A stretch of 64,000 nt of DNA from Acidimicrobiales bacterium (GCA_025455885.1 JALOLR010000009.1:62001-126000), one strand, 5' to 3'; numbered from the stretch's first letter, positions 32,272-41,569 are shown. Translations and numbers: made by a program. Notes: a model not told the origin generated them from the sequence alone.

Positions 32272-34032
32272 TCAGTCGGCCGGGGCGGGCGGCAGGAGCC
32301 GCAGGCCCAGCTCCTCGAGCTGGGCCGGGTCGATCGGCGTCGGCGCCTTGGTCAACGGGTCCGCGCCGGACTGGGTCTTGGGGAAGGCGATGACCTCGCG
32401 GATGTTCTCCTCGCCGGCGAGCAGGGCCACGAGACGGTCGATGCCGAACGCGAAGCCGGCATGGGGTGGGGCCCCGAAGCGGAAGGCGTCGAGGAGGAAC
32501 CCGAAACGCTCCTGCGCGGTGTCGGCGCTGATGCCGAGGAGGGCGAACATGCGCTGCTGGACGTCGCGCTGGTGGATACGGACGCTGCCGGAGCCGAGCT
32601 CCCAACCGTTCAGGACGAGGTCGTAGGCCTGGGAGCGGACGGCCAGCAGGTCGTGCGGATCAGCGGCGTCGAGGAGCCCGACGTCGTCCGGGTGGGGCAT
32701 CGTGAAGGGGTGGTGGGCGGGCACCGGTCGCCCGTCGTCGCCGATCTCCTCGAACAGCGGGAAGTCGACGACCCAGAGGAACCGGAGGCCCCCCTCGGTG
32801 ACCGGCGGGCGGCCGAGCTCGAGACGCAGGAGCCCCAGCACGTGGCGCACCGCGGGGCGCTCGTCGGCCACGAGCAGCAACAGGTCGCCGGTGACGGCGC
32901 CGGTGGCGTCGACGAGGCCGCGCAGCTCGTCCTCGGAGAGGAACTTGGCGACCGGCGACTCGAGCTCCCCGCTGTCGCGGACGCGCATCCACACGAGGCC
33001 CTTGGCCCCCCAGCGCTTGGCCCGGTCGGTCAGGTCATCGAGCCGCGAGCGCGTGAAGGACGCGCCGTCGGGGACCCGGAGGCCCTTCACGCAGGGGGCC
33101 TTGAAGGCGTTGAACCCTGTCTCGGCGAAGAGCCCGGTCAGCTCGACGAGCTCCATGCCGAAGCGGGTGTCGGGCTTGTCGGAACCGAAGCGCTCCTGGG
33201 CGTCGTGCCAGGTGAGGGTCGGGATGTCACCCACCGGCGAACCGCTGACCGCCTCCACTGCGGCGCTGACCGCCACGGAGATGAACTCGAGCACCTCGTC
33301 CTGGGTCACGAAGCTGGCCTCGGCGTCGAGCTGCATGAACTCGAACTGCCGATCGGCGCGCAGGTCCTCGTCGCGTAGGCAACGGGCGATCTGGTAGTAG
33401 CGGTCGACACCGCCGACCATGCAGAGCTGCTTGAAGAGCTGGGGGCTCTGGGGCAGGGCGTAGAACTCGCCCGGCGACTGGCGACTCGGCACGACGAAGT
33501 CACGCGCCCCCTCGGGGGTGGAGGCGATCAGCATCGGTGTCTCGACCTCGACGAAGCCCTGGTCGTCCATGGCGCGGCGCAGGGCGCCGTTGACCTTGGC
33601 GCGGACGCGCAGGTTGCGCTGCATCCGCTCGGTGCGCAGGTCGACGTAGCGGTGGGCGAGGCGGACCATCTCGTCGACCTCGACCCGGTCGTCGAGCTGG
33701 AACGGCGGCGGCTCGGCGACGTTGAGGACCTCGACCGTGCACTCCCCCACCTCGACGGCACCGGTGTCGAGCGCCGGGTTGTCGGTGCCCTCGGGTCGGG
33801 CCCGGACCACGCCCACGACGCGCACGACGTACTCGGACCGGAGCTCGGCGGCACCGTCGACGACGCACTGGACGACCCCGGTGTGGTCGCGCAGGTCGAG
33901 GAAGGCGAGGTGCTCGCCGTGCTCGCGGCGTCGGGCCACCCACCCGCACAGCGCCACCCGTCGCCCGACGTCCTCGGCGCGAAGGGTGCCGCAGCGATCG
34001 GTGCGCATGGGGAGTGGGGTGTCGGTGCTCAC
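32272..34032 (-). CDS. aspS: aspartyl-tRNA synthetase
   Basis: The 586-residue class II synthetase charges tRNA-Asp (possibly also tRNA-Asn if the organism uses the transamidation route). It has an N-terminal OB-fold (CGWVARRREHGEHLAFLDLRDHTG), catalytic-core motifs FVEVETPMLIASTPEGARDF and FYALPQSPQLFKQLCMVGG, the large bacterial insertion domain (about 290-420), and motif 3 GFAFGIDRLVALLAGEENIREVIAFPK. Length and domain order are standard. AAGGA precedes the start. hisS lies 58 nt upstream on the same strand, the common hisS-aspS pairing. Confidence 0.96.
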   Translation of the reverse strand: MSTDTPLPMRTDRCGTLRAEDVGRRVALCGWVARRREHGEHLAFLDLRDHTGVVQCVVDGAAELRSEYVVRVVGVVRARPEGTDNPALDTGAVEVGECTVEVLNVAEPPPFQLDDRVEVDEMVRLAHRYVDLRTERMQRNLRVRAKVNGALRRAMDDQGFVEVETPMLIASTPEGARDFVVPSRQSPGEFYALPQSPQLFKQLCMVGGVDRYYQIARCLRDEDLRADRQFEFMQLDAEASFVTQDEVLEFISVAVSAAVEAVSGSPVGDIPTLTWHDAQERFGSDKPDTRFGMELVELTGLFAETGFNAFKAPCVKGLRVPDGASFTRSRLDDLTDRAKRWGAKGLVWMRVRDSGELESPVAKFLSEDELRGLVDATGAVTGDLLLLVADERPAVRHVLGLLRLELGRPPVTEGGLRFLWVVDFPLFEEIGDDGRPVPAHHPFTMPHPDDVGLLDAADPHDLLAVRSQAYDLVLNGWELGSGSVRIHQRDVQQRMFALLGISADTAQERFGFLLDAFRFGAPPHAGFAFGIDRLVALLAGEENIREVIAFPKTQSGADPLTKAPTPIDPAQLEELGLRLLPPAPAD

Positions 34033-34090
34033 GGCGGGTCCTTCGGGAGGGGCGGTCAGGGTCGGGCGGACGGGCAGGCAGACACGCGGG

Positions 34091-35371
34091 TCAGGTCGCC
34101 AGTCGGGCCCGCACGTGGTCGACCACGTCGGCCCGGGGCACCGGCTCCTGGGTGCGTTCGCCGGCCATCTCGCGGACGGTGACGGTACCGGCGGCGAGCT
34201 CGTCGGGTCCCACGATGGCCACGAACGCCGCGCCGGCGCGGTCGGCGGCCTTCATCTGGGACTTCATCGACCGTCCGTCGAAGGCGCGGTCGGCGGCCAC
34301 GCCGTGGCGGCGCAGCTCGACGCACAGGTCACGGGCGGTGTCCCCGCCGGCGGTGTCGACCACGAACACGGCCACCTCGCCCGGCGTGGCGGCGAACACC
34401 CCCTCGGCGTCGCAGGTGGCCAGGACCCGTTCGATCCCGCTGCCGAACCCGATGCCGGGGGTGTCGGGGCCGCCGAGCGACTCGGCGAGGCCGTCGTAGC
34501 GGCCGCCCCCGCCGATGGTCGACTGCGCGGCGTCGAGGGCCCCGCTCGTGAACTCGAAGGTGGTGTGGGTGTAGTAGTCGAGGCCCCGCACGAGGCGCGG
34601 CTCGATGCGGAACTCCACCCCGGCCGACCGCAGCCCCGCCTGGACCCGCCCGAAGCGGGCGAGGGCGTCGTCGCCGAGACGGTCGGTGATGCGGGGGGCG
34701 TCAACGGTGGCGGCGATGGTGGTGGGCCGCTTGGAGTCGAGCACCCGCAGCGGGTGGGCCTCCACCTTCTCGGCGTCGGTGGGATCGAGGTCGCCGATGA
34801 TGCCGACGAGGTGGCTGCGGACGTCGTCGACGTAGCGGCGCCGGTCCTCGGCGGTGCCCATGGAGTTGAGCACCAGCTCGACCCGGCGCAGGCCGAGCGA
34901 CCGGTAGAAGTCGTGGAGCAGGACGATGACCTCGACGTCGAGGTCCGGGTCGGCGCTGCCCAGGGCCTCGATGCCGAGCTGGTGGTGCTGGCGGAACCGG
35001 CCCGCCTGGGGCCGCTCGTAGCGGAAGCTGGGCGCGGCGTACCAGACCTTCCATGGCGTCGCCGGGCGGTGCTGGACGAAGGCCCGCACCACCGACGCCG
35101 TGCCCTCCGGGCGCAGGGCGAGGTGGCGGTCGCCCTTGTCGAGGAAGTCGTACATCTCCTTGCGCACCACGTCGGTGCCCTCACCGACGCGGGCGAAGAC
35201 GGCGAACTCCTCGAACATCGGGCTCTGGAGCAGCCCGTAGCCGGCCCGACCCACGTGGTCGGCGAAGGTCGCCACCAGCTGCTGCCAGCGGCCCGACTCG
35301 GGAGGGAGGACGTCACGCGTGCCGGTGGGCGCCTGGAAGGGCTCGACACGGCGGGCGGACGGTTCGGACAC
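34091..35371 (-). CDS. hisS: histidyl-tRNA synthetase
   Basis: The 426-residue class II synthetase has GTRDVLPPE near the N-terminus, motif 2 FRYERPQAGRFRQHHQLGIEALG, the HisA motif VRGLDYYTHTTFEF and motif 3 GFGSGIERVLA. A C-terminal anticodon-binding domain (about 330-426: FVVDTAGGDTARDLCVELR) follows. GTG 35371 lies 8 nt after TAGCCT and has no Shine-Dalgarno sequence, so hisS-aspS is probably transcribed leaderless from there. Confidence 0.96.
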   Translation of the reverse strand: MSEPSARRVEPFQAPTGTRDVLPPESGRWQQLVATFADHVGRAGYGLLQSPMFEEFAVFARVGEGTDVVRKEMYDFLDKGDRHLALRPEGTASVVRAFVQHRPATPWKVWYAAPSFRYERPQAGRFRQHHQLGIEALGSADPDLDVEVIVLLHDFYRSLGLRRVELVLNSMGTAEDRRRYVDDVRSHLVGIIGDLDPTDAEKVEAHPLRVLDSKRPTTIAATVDAPRITDRLGDDALARFGRVQAGLRSAGVEFRIEPRLVRGLDYYTHTTFEFTSGALDAAQSTIGGGGRYDGLAESLGGPDTPGIGFGSGIERVLATCDAEGVFAATPGEVAVFVVDTAGGDTARDLCVELRRHGVAADRAFDGRSMKSQMKAADRAGAAFVAIVGPDELAAGTVTVREMAGERTQEPVPRADVVDHVRARLAT

Positions 35372-35379
35372 GGCGGCCG

Positions 35380-35385
35380 AGGCTA
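35380..35385 (-). promoter_or_regulatory. candidate -10 element of hisS-aspS (leaderless)
   Basis: TAGCCT on the minus strand, followed by CGGCCGCC (8 nt) and the hisS GTG. Confidence 0.5.
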
Positions 35386-35523
35386 CCGGTCGCCCCCATC
35401 GCCGACGAACGCGCTTCCCGGGCGGGGGCGCGGCGAACGCCCGGTGAAGCCGGGGTGAAGAAGCCCGGACTCGCTCGTCTCGGGGATGGAGCCGTGCCAG
35501 AGTCGACCCATGGGGTGGCCGAG

Positions 35524-37503
35524 GTGAGTCTGCGGTCCCGTGGCGTCCTCGTGGCAGCCCTCGCGGCGGTCGTGGTGGTCGCCGCCGCGCTCGCCCCACG
35601 GGCCGACGCCCTCCCCTCGGTGGTGCCGCCCGGGTCGCCGACCCTGTTCCAGGCGCCCGCCCCCACCACGGCCGGCTGCGTGGTCGATCTCGACGACATG
35701 ATCGGCTGGTGGAAGGGCGAGGACGACCTCCTGGGCCTGGTCGGACCGACCCTCACGGGCTCGGTCGGGTTCACCGACGGCGAGGTGGGGCGGGCGATGG
35801 ACTTCGACCCGTCGCGGGTCGCCGCCACCGACGCGCTGCCCACCGTGTCGAGCGCGGTCAGCGTCGAGGCCTGGGTGAAGCCCGTCGCCACCGGTCAGAC
35901 CCAGGCGCTCGTCAGCCGGTGGACGTGGGTCGGCGGCGAGGGCGACGACTCCTACGCCCTGTTCCTGGGCCCCAACTCCGACCTCTTCTGGACCACCGAC
36001 GACGTCTCGACGCGTTCCCCGGAGTCGATCTCGGTGCGGGTGCCCGAGATCTACGACGGCGGGTTCCACCACGTCGCCGCCACGTGGTCGGCCACCGAGA
36101 TGGCGGTGTACCTCGACGGGCAGCTCGTCGCCTCCCAACGCTCCCAGGGCGGCGTGCTCAACCCCGGGACCACCACCCCGTTCCGGCTGGGCGGCTCCTC
36201 CGGGCCGGGCAGCGCCTTCCCCTACACCGGGGTGCTCGACGAGCCGACCGTCTACGACCGGGCGCTCACCGGTGCCGAGATCGCCGCGATCCACGAGAAC
36301 GGCCCCGAGGGGAAGTGCCCGCCGGGTGACCCCAGCGGCACCCAGGTCGCGCTCGTGGCCGACGACGGGGCCGACGGCGACCTCTTCGGCTACTCGGTGG
36401 CGGTGAACGGGACGACCATGGTGATCGGGGCGCCGGTGGCCGACGTCGCGGTCGGGCCGGCGAGCGTCGTGGCCGCAGGTGCCGCCTACGTGTTCACCCG
36501 GACCGGCACCACCTGGACCCAACAGGCCAAGCTGGTGGCCGCCGACGCGAGGGCGGGGGCCAACCTGGGCTGGTCGGTGGCCCTCGCCGGCGACACGATC
36601 GTGCTCGGGGCACCGAACGACCGTCCCCCGAACGGCGCGTTCCGCGGCGGATCGGCCTACGTGTTCACCCGGACCGGCACCACCTGGGCCCAACAGGCCA
36701 AGCTGACCGCACCCGATGCGGCGATCGACGACAACTTCGGCCACGCCGTCTCGGTGGCCGCCGACACCGCCCTCGTCGGGTCGTACCGCGACGACACGAC
36801 GGCGGTCGACACCGGTTCGGCCTACGTCTTCACTCGCAGCGGCACGCTCTGGAACCAGGAGGCGAAGCTCGTTCCCGCCGACGCGGCGGCGAGCGACACC
36901 GCCGGCTTCTCGGTGGCGCTGGCCGGTGACCTCGCGCTCGTCGGGGCGGTGCAGGCCGACGCGCCCGGCGCCGACAGCGGCGCGGCCTACGCCTGGGCCC
37001 GCACCGGGACGACGTGGGTCGAGGAGGCCAAGCTCGTCGCCACCGACGGCGTCGCCGGTGACGCCTTCGGGTTCTCGGTCGGGCTGAACGGCACGTCGGC
37101 CATCGTCGGGGCACCGAACGTCGACGGCACGGGTGCGAACTCGGGCGCGGCGTACGTGTTCACCCGCAGTGGGACCTCGTGGAGCCAGCAGACGAAGCTC
37201 ACCGCCGGGGACGGCACCGGTGGCGCGGTGTTCGGTCGCTCGGTGGCCGTCAACCTGAACCGGGCCGTCGTCGGGGCGCCCCTCGACGACGAGATGGGCG
37301 TCGACGCCGGGGCGGCGTACCTCTTCACACGTTCGGGGACCACCTGGTCCCAGCTGGCCAAGCTGACCGCCGCCACACCCTCGGCGGCGGCCGTCTTCGG
37401 CTTCGACGTGACCCTCAACAGCGTGACGGCGGCGGCGACCGCCCCGAACGACGACCAGCTGTCCCCCGACGCCGGAGCGACCTACGTCTTCACGCTCTTC
37501 TGA
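35524..37503 (+). CDS. secreted LamG domain plus seven-repeat FG-GAP beta-propeller protein
   Basis: About 659 residues. The signal peptide (VSLRSRGVLVAALAAVVVVAAALAPRADA) is followed by a LamG-like jelly-roll domain (about residues 55-265: DMIGWWKGEDDLLG, AVSVEAWVKPVATGQTQ, YLDGQLVASQRSQGG, LDEPTVYDRALTGAEIAAIHE). Then come seven ~55-residue repeats of the pattern AKL-x3-D-x5-FG-x-SVA...GAP...AAYVFTRTGTTW. Seven blades would close one integrin-like propeller. There is no membrane helix, LPxTG or lipobox, so it is probably released or non-covalently surface-bound. GTG 35494 or 35515 are alternative starts; 35524 gives the best signal peptide and spacing from GGGGTGG. Confidence 0.8.
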   Translation: MSLRSRGVLVAALAAVVVVAAALAPRADALPSVVPPGSPTLFQAPAPTTAGCVVDLDDMIGWWKGEDDLLGLVGPTLTGSVGFTDGEVGRAMDFDPSRVAATDALPTVSSAVSVEAWVKPVATGQTQALVSRWTWVGGEGDDSYALFLGPNSDLFWTTDDVSTRSPESISVRVPEIYDGGFHHVAATWSATEMAVYLDGQLVASQRSQGGVLNPGTTTPFRLGGSSGPGSAFPYTGVLDEPTVYDRALTGAEIAAIHENGPEGKCPPGDPSGTQVALVADDGADGDLFGYSVAVNGTTMVIGAPVADVAVGPASVVAAGAAYVFTRTGTTWTQQAKLVAADARAGANLGWSVALAGDTIVLGAPNDRPPNGAFRGGSAYVFTRTGTTWAQQAKLTAPDAAIDDNFGHAVSVAADTALVGSYRDDTTAVDTGSAYVFTRSGTLWNQEAKLVPADAAASDTAGFSVALAGDLALVGAVQADAPGADSGAAYAWARTGTTWVEEAKLVATDGVAGDAFGFSVGLNGTSAIVGAPNVDGTGANSGAAYVFTRSGTSWSQQTKLTAGDGTGGAVFGRSVAVNLNRAVVGAPLDDEMGVDAGAAYLFTRSGTTWSQLAKLTAATPSAAAVFGFDVTLNSVTAAATAPNDDQLSPDAGATYVFTLF

Positions 37504-37511
37504 TCGAGGAC

Positions 37512-37544
37512 GAGCCGTCGGCATCGGGCCGAGGCCGACGGCTC
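37512..37544 (+). terminator. 10-bp stem-loop after the LamG/FG-GAP gene
   Basis: GAGCCGTCGG (37512-37521) pairs perfectly with CCGACGGCTC (37535-37544) around a 13-nt loop, 8 nt after the stop codon. There is no U-tract, but stem strength and position suit a terminator or 3'-end hairpin. Confidence 0.55.
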
Positions 37545-37618
37545 CGCGCCCCACGACCACGGCACCCCTGCGGCGACCGGGCGGGTGGGCCGGCGCCACG
37601 TTCGCGATCGGCACGCTG

Positions 37619-38665
37619 GTGTCGCTCGCCGGGATCGTCCTCGGGGTCGGCCTGGCGGCCGGACCTGCGGCGCCCGGTACCTTCCCGGGCGCCAACGGCA
37701 GGATCGCGTTCAGCTCACAGCGTGACGGTGACACCGAGATCTACGTGATGGAACCCGACGGCACCGACCAGATCCGACTTCCCGGCTCGGAGGCCGTGGA
37801 GCTGAACCCCTCCTGGTCGCCCGACGGCACCCGAATCGCCTTCGAGAGCAACCGGAGCTCGGACCTCGACGTGTACGTGATGGACGCCGACGGCACCGAC
37901 CAGGTGCGCCTGACCGATGCCCCCGGTCCGGACTACGGCGCGACCTGGTCACCCGACGGCACGAGGATCGCGTTCACGAGCCAACGGGACGGCGACGAGG
38001 AGATCTACGTGATGGACGCCGACGGGACGAACCAGACCCGCCTCACCGAGCGGCCCGGCAACGACGCCTTCCCGGCCTGGTCCCCCGACGGCTCGCGCAT
38101 CGCGTTCACCCGGGACTTCGACATCTGGGCGATGCGGCCCGACGGTACCGATCTCGTCCAGCTCACCGAGGACCCCGAAGCCGACAAGAACCCGAACTGG
38201 TCGCCCGACAGCTCACGGATCGCCTTCTACTCCCAGCGCGACGGCCGGTTCAACATCTACGTGATGGACGCCGACGGGACGGACGAGACCCGTCTCACCC
38301 CCGGCCTGGGGCTCGACCTCTTCCCGGCGTTCTCGCCCGACGGTTCGCAGATCGTGTTCACCGTCATCGAGGGTTCCCGGCCCGACATCGACAACGAGAT
38401 CTGGGTGATGGCCGCCGACGGGACGAACCGCAGGCGACTCACCGACGCCCCCGGCTTCGACCAGACCAACCAGGGTTCCTGGCAGGCCCTGCCCGACGGG
38501 CCCACGACGACCACGTCGACGACCACGTCGACGACCACGTCGACGACCCCACCGCCGACCGAGGCGCCGACCGAGGCGACCGACGTGCCACCCCCCGCAT
38601 CGACGGCTCCGAGGGCGGGGGCCGCACCGTCGCCTGCGAGGCTGACGCCCACCTTCACCGGGTGA
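37619..38665 (+). CDS. secreted TolB-like PD40 beta-propeller protein with Thr-rich tail
   Basis: The 348-residue product has a hydrophobic N-terminus (SLAGIVLGVGLAAG), then six PD40/WD40-like blades with WSPDGTRIAF-type motifs alternating with DIYVMDADGT. The C-terminus is Thr/Pro/Ala-rich. TolB-like propellers are usually periplasmic or surface binding proteins; the ligand is unknown. GTG 37619 is the only standard start in frame. However, hydrophobic and basic sequence continues upstream in the same frame (LRRPGGWAGATFAIGTLV) without an ATG, GTG or TTG, so the true signal peptide may begin at a non-canonical codon or the 5' end may be altered. No Shine-Dalgarno sequence is seen. Confidence 0.72.
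   Translation: MSLAGIVLGVGLAAGPAAPGTFPGANGRIAFSSQRDGDTEIYVMEPDGTDQIRLPGSEAVELNPSWSPDGTRIAFESNRSSDLDVYVMDADGTDQVRLTDAPGPDYGATWSPDGTRIAFTSQRDGDEEIYVMDADGTNQTRLTERPGNDAFPAWSPDGSRIAFTRDFDIWAMRPDGTDLVQLTEDPEADKNPNWSPDSSRIAFYSQRDGRFNIYVMDADGTDETRLTPGLGLDLFPAFSPDGSQIVFTVIEGSRPDIDNEIWVMAADGTNRRRLTDAPGFDQTNQGSWQALPDGPTTTTSTTTSTTTSTTPPPTEAPTEATDVPPPASTAPRAGAAPSPARLTPTFTG
38507..38542 (+). repeat. three perfect 12-bp tandem copies in the TolB-like gene
   Basis: ACGACCACGTCG occurs three times head to tail (38507-38518, 38519-38530, 38531-38542), with a partial fourth copy. It encodes the Thr-Thr-Ser-Thr tail. In-frame copy-number change would lengthen or shorten the linker without disrupting the gene. 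Confidence 0.9.
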
Positions 38666-38732
38666 CGACCCGCACCGCCGACCCGGTCACCGTGGGCGCC
38701 CCGCCACACCACCTGGGGGGACCGGACCCGGC

Positions 38733-40952
38733 CTACCGGCCGGGCAGCACCCGATAGGCGTCGTAGATCCCGTCGATCTGCTTGATGGCCGAGATCACCG
38801 AGTCGAGGTGGGACGGGTCGCCGAGCTCGACATCGAAGCGCATCTTCGAGATGCGGTCGGACCCGGTGAGGGTGTTGCACGACACGATGTTGACGTGGGC
38901 GTCGGCCAGGGCCGCCGAGGTGTCGCGCAGCAGACGGGAGCGGTCGAGAGCCTTCACCTCGATCGAGGCGACGAACACCGCCGAGATGGACGTGTCCCAG
39001 TCGACGTCGATCAGCCGGTCGCTCTGGCCGACCGACAGCGACACCCCGTTGGCGCAGTCGGCACGGTGCACCGACACGCCGCGACCTCGGGTCACGAAAC
39101 CCATGATCTCGTCGCCGGGCACCGGCGTGCAGCACCGCGAGAGGCGGACCATCACGTCGTCCAGGCCCTCGACGTGCACCCCCGAGTGGGTGGCCCCGGC
39201 CCGGCGCTGGCGACCGGGCTCGCGCACGGTGACCGGCAGCTGCTCCTCACGGGTCGGGTCGACGTCCTGGAGCTCGCGCCGGACCCGCTCGGCCACCGAC
39301 TCAGCCGACACGTGGTGCTCGCCGATGGCGGCCAGCATGGCCTGGCGATCCGGGTACTTGAGCGACTCGGCGACCTCGTCGAGCACGCCGGAGGCCTGGA
39401 TCTTCTGGACGGGCAGCCCTTCGCGTCGCAGGGCCTTGGTGAGGTCGTCGGTGCCGCTCTCGATGGCGTCCTCGCGACGCTCCTTCGAGTACCACGACCG
39501 GATCTTGTTGCCGGCCCGGTGCGTGGCGACGAACTTGAGCCAGTCACGGCTCGGCCCGGCACCGGGGACCTTCGAGTTGAAGATCTCGACCGAGTCGCCC
39601 GAGGTGAGCTCGGAGTCCAGCGGGACCAGCCGGCCGTTCACCCGGGCGCCGATGCAGCTGTGGCCGACCTCGGTGTGGATGGCGTACGCGAAGTCGACCG
39701 GCGTCGCCCCCATCGGCAGGGTGATCACCTTGCCCTTCGGCGTGAAGATGAAGACCTCGTCCTGTTCGAGGTCGGTCTTCAGGTTGGCCATGAACTCGCC
39801 CGGGTCGGAGGTCTCCGACTGCCAGTCGACGATGCGGTTGAGCCACGCCAGGTCGGCCGAGGACTCGTGGCCGTCCTTGTAGTTCCAGTGGGCGGCCACG
39901 CCGAACTCCGCCCGCTTGTGCATCTCCAGGGTGCGGATCTGGACCTCGAGGGGCTTGCCCTGGGGCCCCACGACCGTCGTGTGCAACGACTGGTAGAGGT
40001 TGAACTTGGGCATGGCCACGTAGTCCTTGAAGCGGCCCTGCACCGGCTTCCACGTGGCGTGGATCGACCCCAGCGCGGCGTAGCAGTCCTTCACGGACTC
40101 GACCACGACCCGGATCCCGACGAGGTCGAAGATGTCGTCGAAGTCGCGGCCCTTGACGACCATCTTCTCGTAGATGCTCCAGTAGTGCTTGGGGCGCCCG
40201 GTGACCTCGGCGTGGATGCGCAGCTCGCGCATGCGCTGCTGGACGTCCTCGAGGACCTGCATCAGGTAGATGTCGCGCTCGGGACTGCGGCTGGCGACCA
40301 TGTGGTCGATCTCGGCGTAGCGCTTGGGGTGCAGCGCCGCGAACGCGAGGTCCTCGAGCTGTTGCTTCAGCTCCTGCATGCCGAGGCGATGGGCCAGAGG
40401 GGCGTAGATGTCGAGGGTCTCCTGGGCCGTGCGCTCCTGCTTCCAGGCCGGCATCGCGGCGATGGTGCGCATGTTGTGGAGGCGGTCGGCCAGCTTGATG
40501 ATCAGGACCCGCAGGTCCTTGGCCATGGCCACGAGCATCTTGCGGACGGTGGCGGCCTGCTGGGCCTCCTTCGAGTCGAACTTGATGCGGTCGAGCTTGG
40601 TGACACCGTCGACGATGCGGGCCACCTCGGGGCCGAAGGTCTGCTCCAGGTCGGCGATGGTGGTGCCGGTGTCCTCGACGGCGTCGTGGAGCAGGGCGGC
40701 GGCCATCGTGACGTCGTCGAGACCGAGCTCCGCGCAGATCTTCGCCACCGCCACCGGGTGCGTGATGTAGGGCTCACCGCTCTTGCGGCTCTGGCCGACG
40801 TGGGCGGCCGCCGCCACCTCGTAGGCCTGGGTGATGAGCCCGGTCGGTGCCTTCGGGTGCACGGCGCGATAGGCCGCGACGAGCGGGGCGACCTCCTCCG
40901 ACGGGGGGGCGGTGTGGCGCCGCCACGGCAGCACGCGGTCGACGGTGGCCAC
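38733..40952 (-). CDS. rel: bifunctional (p)ppGpp synthetase/hydrolase
   Basis: The 739-residue stringent-response enzyme has an HD hydrolase domain with H65, HD at 89-90 (LLHDAVEDTG) and ADRLHNMRT, so the hydrolase appears active. The synthetase domain contains VVKGRDFDDIFDLVGIRVVV and RFKDYVAMPKFNLYQSLHTTV. A TGS domain (about 400-460: VFIFTPKGKVITLPMGATPVDFAYAIHTEVG), a helical/zinc-finger region with the paired Cys in RLSRCCTPVPGDEI, and a C-terminal ACT domain (about 665-739) complete it. It lies 3 nt downstream of apt, the conserved actinobacterial apt-rel order. Confidence 0.96.
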   Translation of the reverse strand: MATVDRVLPWRRHTAPPSEEVAPLVAAYRAVHPKAPTGLITQAYEVAAAAHVGQSRKSGEPYITHPVAVAKICAELGLDDVTMAAALLHDAVEDTGTTIADLEQTFGPEVARIVDGVTKLDRIKFDSKEAQQAATVRKMLVAMAKDLRVLIIKLADRLHNMRTIAAMPAWKQERTAQETLDIYAPLAHRLGMQELKQQLEDLAFAALHPKRYAEIDHMVASRSPERDIYLMQVLEDVQQRMRELRIHAEVTGRPKHYWSIYEKMVVKGRDFDDIFDLVGIRVVVESVKDCYAALGSIHATWKPVQGRFKDYVAMPKFNLYQSLHTTVVGPQGKPLEVQIRTLEMHKRAEFGVAAHWNYKDGHESSADLAWLNRIVDWQSETSDPGEFMANLKTDLEQDEVFIFTPKGKVITLPMGATPVDFAYAIHTEVGHSCIGARVNGRLVPLDSELTSGDSVEIFNSKVPGAGPSRDWLKFVATHRAGNKIRSWYSKERREDAIESGTDDLTKALRREGLPVQKIQASGVLDEVAESLKYPDRQAMLAAIGEHHVSAESVAERVRRELQDVDPTREEQLPVTVREPGRQRRAGATHSGVHVEGLDDVMVRLSRCCTPVPGDEIMGFVTRGRGVSVHRADCANGVSLSVGQSDRLIDVDWDTSISAVFVASIEVKALDRSRLLRDTSAALADAHVNIVSCNTLTGSDRISKMRFDVELGDPSHLDSVISAIKQIDGIYDAYRVLPGR

Positions 40953-40955
40953 CGC

Positions 40956-41516
40956 TCAGTCCCCCGGCACGAGGGGGGCGAGCGGGAACGACGCCAGCAC
41001 CTCGACGTGGTGACCGGCGAGAGCGGTGCGCCCGCCGAGCTCCGGCAGCTCGAGTACGAACCCGAGGGCCGACACCACGCCGCCGAGGCTCTCGACGAGA
41101 CGGATGGTGGCCGCCGCGGTGCCGCCGGTGGCCAGCACGTCGTCGACGATGACCACGTGCTCGCCCGGATGCACGGCGTCCTTGTGGATCTCGAGGAGGT
41201 CGACGCCGTACTCGAGCACGTACTCCTCGCGCTCGATCTCCCACGGCAACTTGCCCGCCTTGCGCACCGGCACGAACCCGGCACCGAGGCGATAGGCCAC
41301 GGGGGCGCCGAACACGAAGCCGCGGGCCTCGACACCCACCACCCGGTCGATGCGGCGCCCGGGGATCGTGACGGCCTCGACGAGCGCGTCGACCACCGAC
41401 GTGAACCCGTCGGCGTCCTGGAGGAGCGGGGTGATGTCGCGGAACGTGACGCCCGGGCGCGGCCAGTCCGGGATCTCCCGGACCAGCTCGCGCACGACGG
41501 TCTCGACGCGCTTCAC
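40956..41516 (-). CDS. apt: adenine phosphoribosyltransferase
   Basis: Salvages adenine to AMP using PRPP. The 186-residue protein has IPDWPRPGVTFRDITPLLQD near the N-terminus and the PRPP-binding loop VVIVDDVLATGGTAAA. GTG 41516 gives the family length; it overlaps the stop of a short upstream ORF (GTGA). rel follows by 3 nt and secF precedes by ~110 nt, the arrangement seen in mycobacteria. Confidence 0.94.
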   Translation of the reverse strand: MKRVETVVRELVREIPDWPRPGVTFRDITPLLQDADGFTSVVDALVEAVTIPGRRIDRVVGVEARGFVFGAPVAYRLGAGFVPVRKAGKLPWEIEREEYVLEYGVDLLEIHKDAVHPGEHVVIVDDVLATGGTAAATIRLVESLGGVVSALGFVLELPELGGRTALAGHHVEVLASFPLAPLVPGD

Positions 41517-41563
41517 CGTCGCCCGCCCACCACGACCGTCGGCCACGCGAACCGTGCACCCAT
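41513..41563 (-). CDS. 16-residue upstream ORF coupled to apt
   Basis: An ATG at 41563, 6 nt after TACCGT, opens a frame encoding MGARFAWPTVVVGGRR whose TGA overlaps the apt GTG (GTGA). apt has no Shine-Dalgarno sequence, so translation of this mini-ORF followed by reinitiation could be how apt and rel are expressed. Expression of the peptide is not demonstrated. Confidence 0.4.
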   Translation of the reverse strand: MGARFAWPTVVVGGRR

Positions 41564-41569
41564 GGCCCC

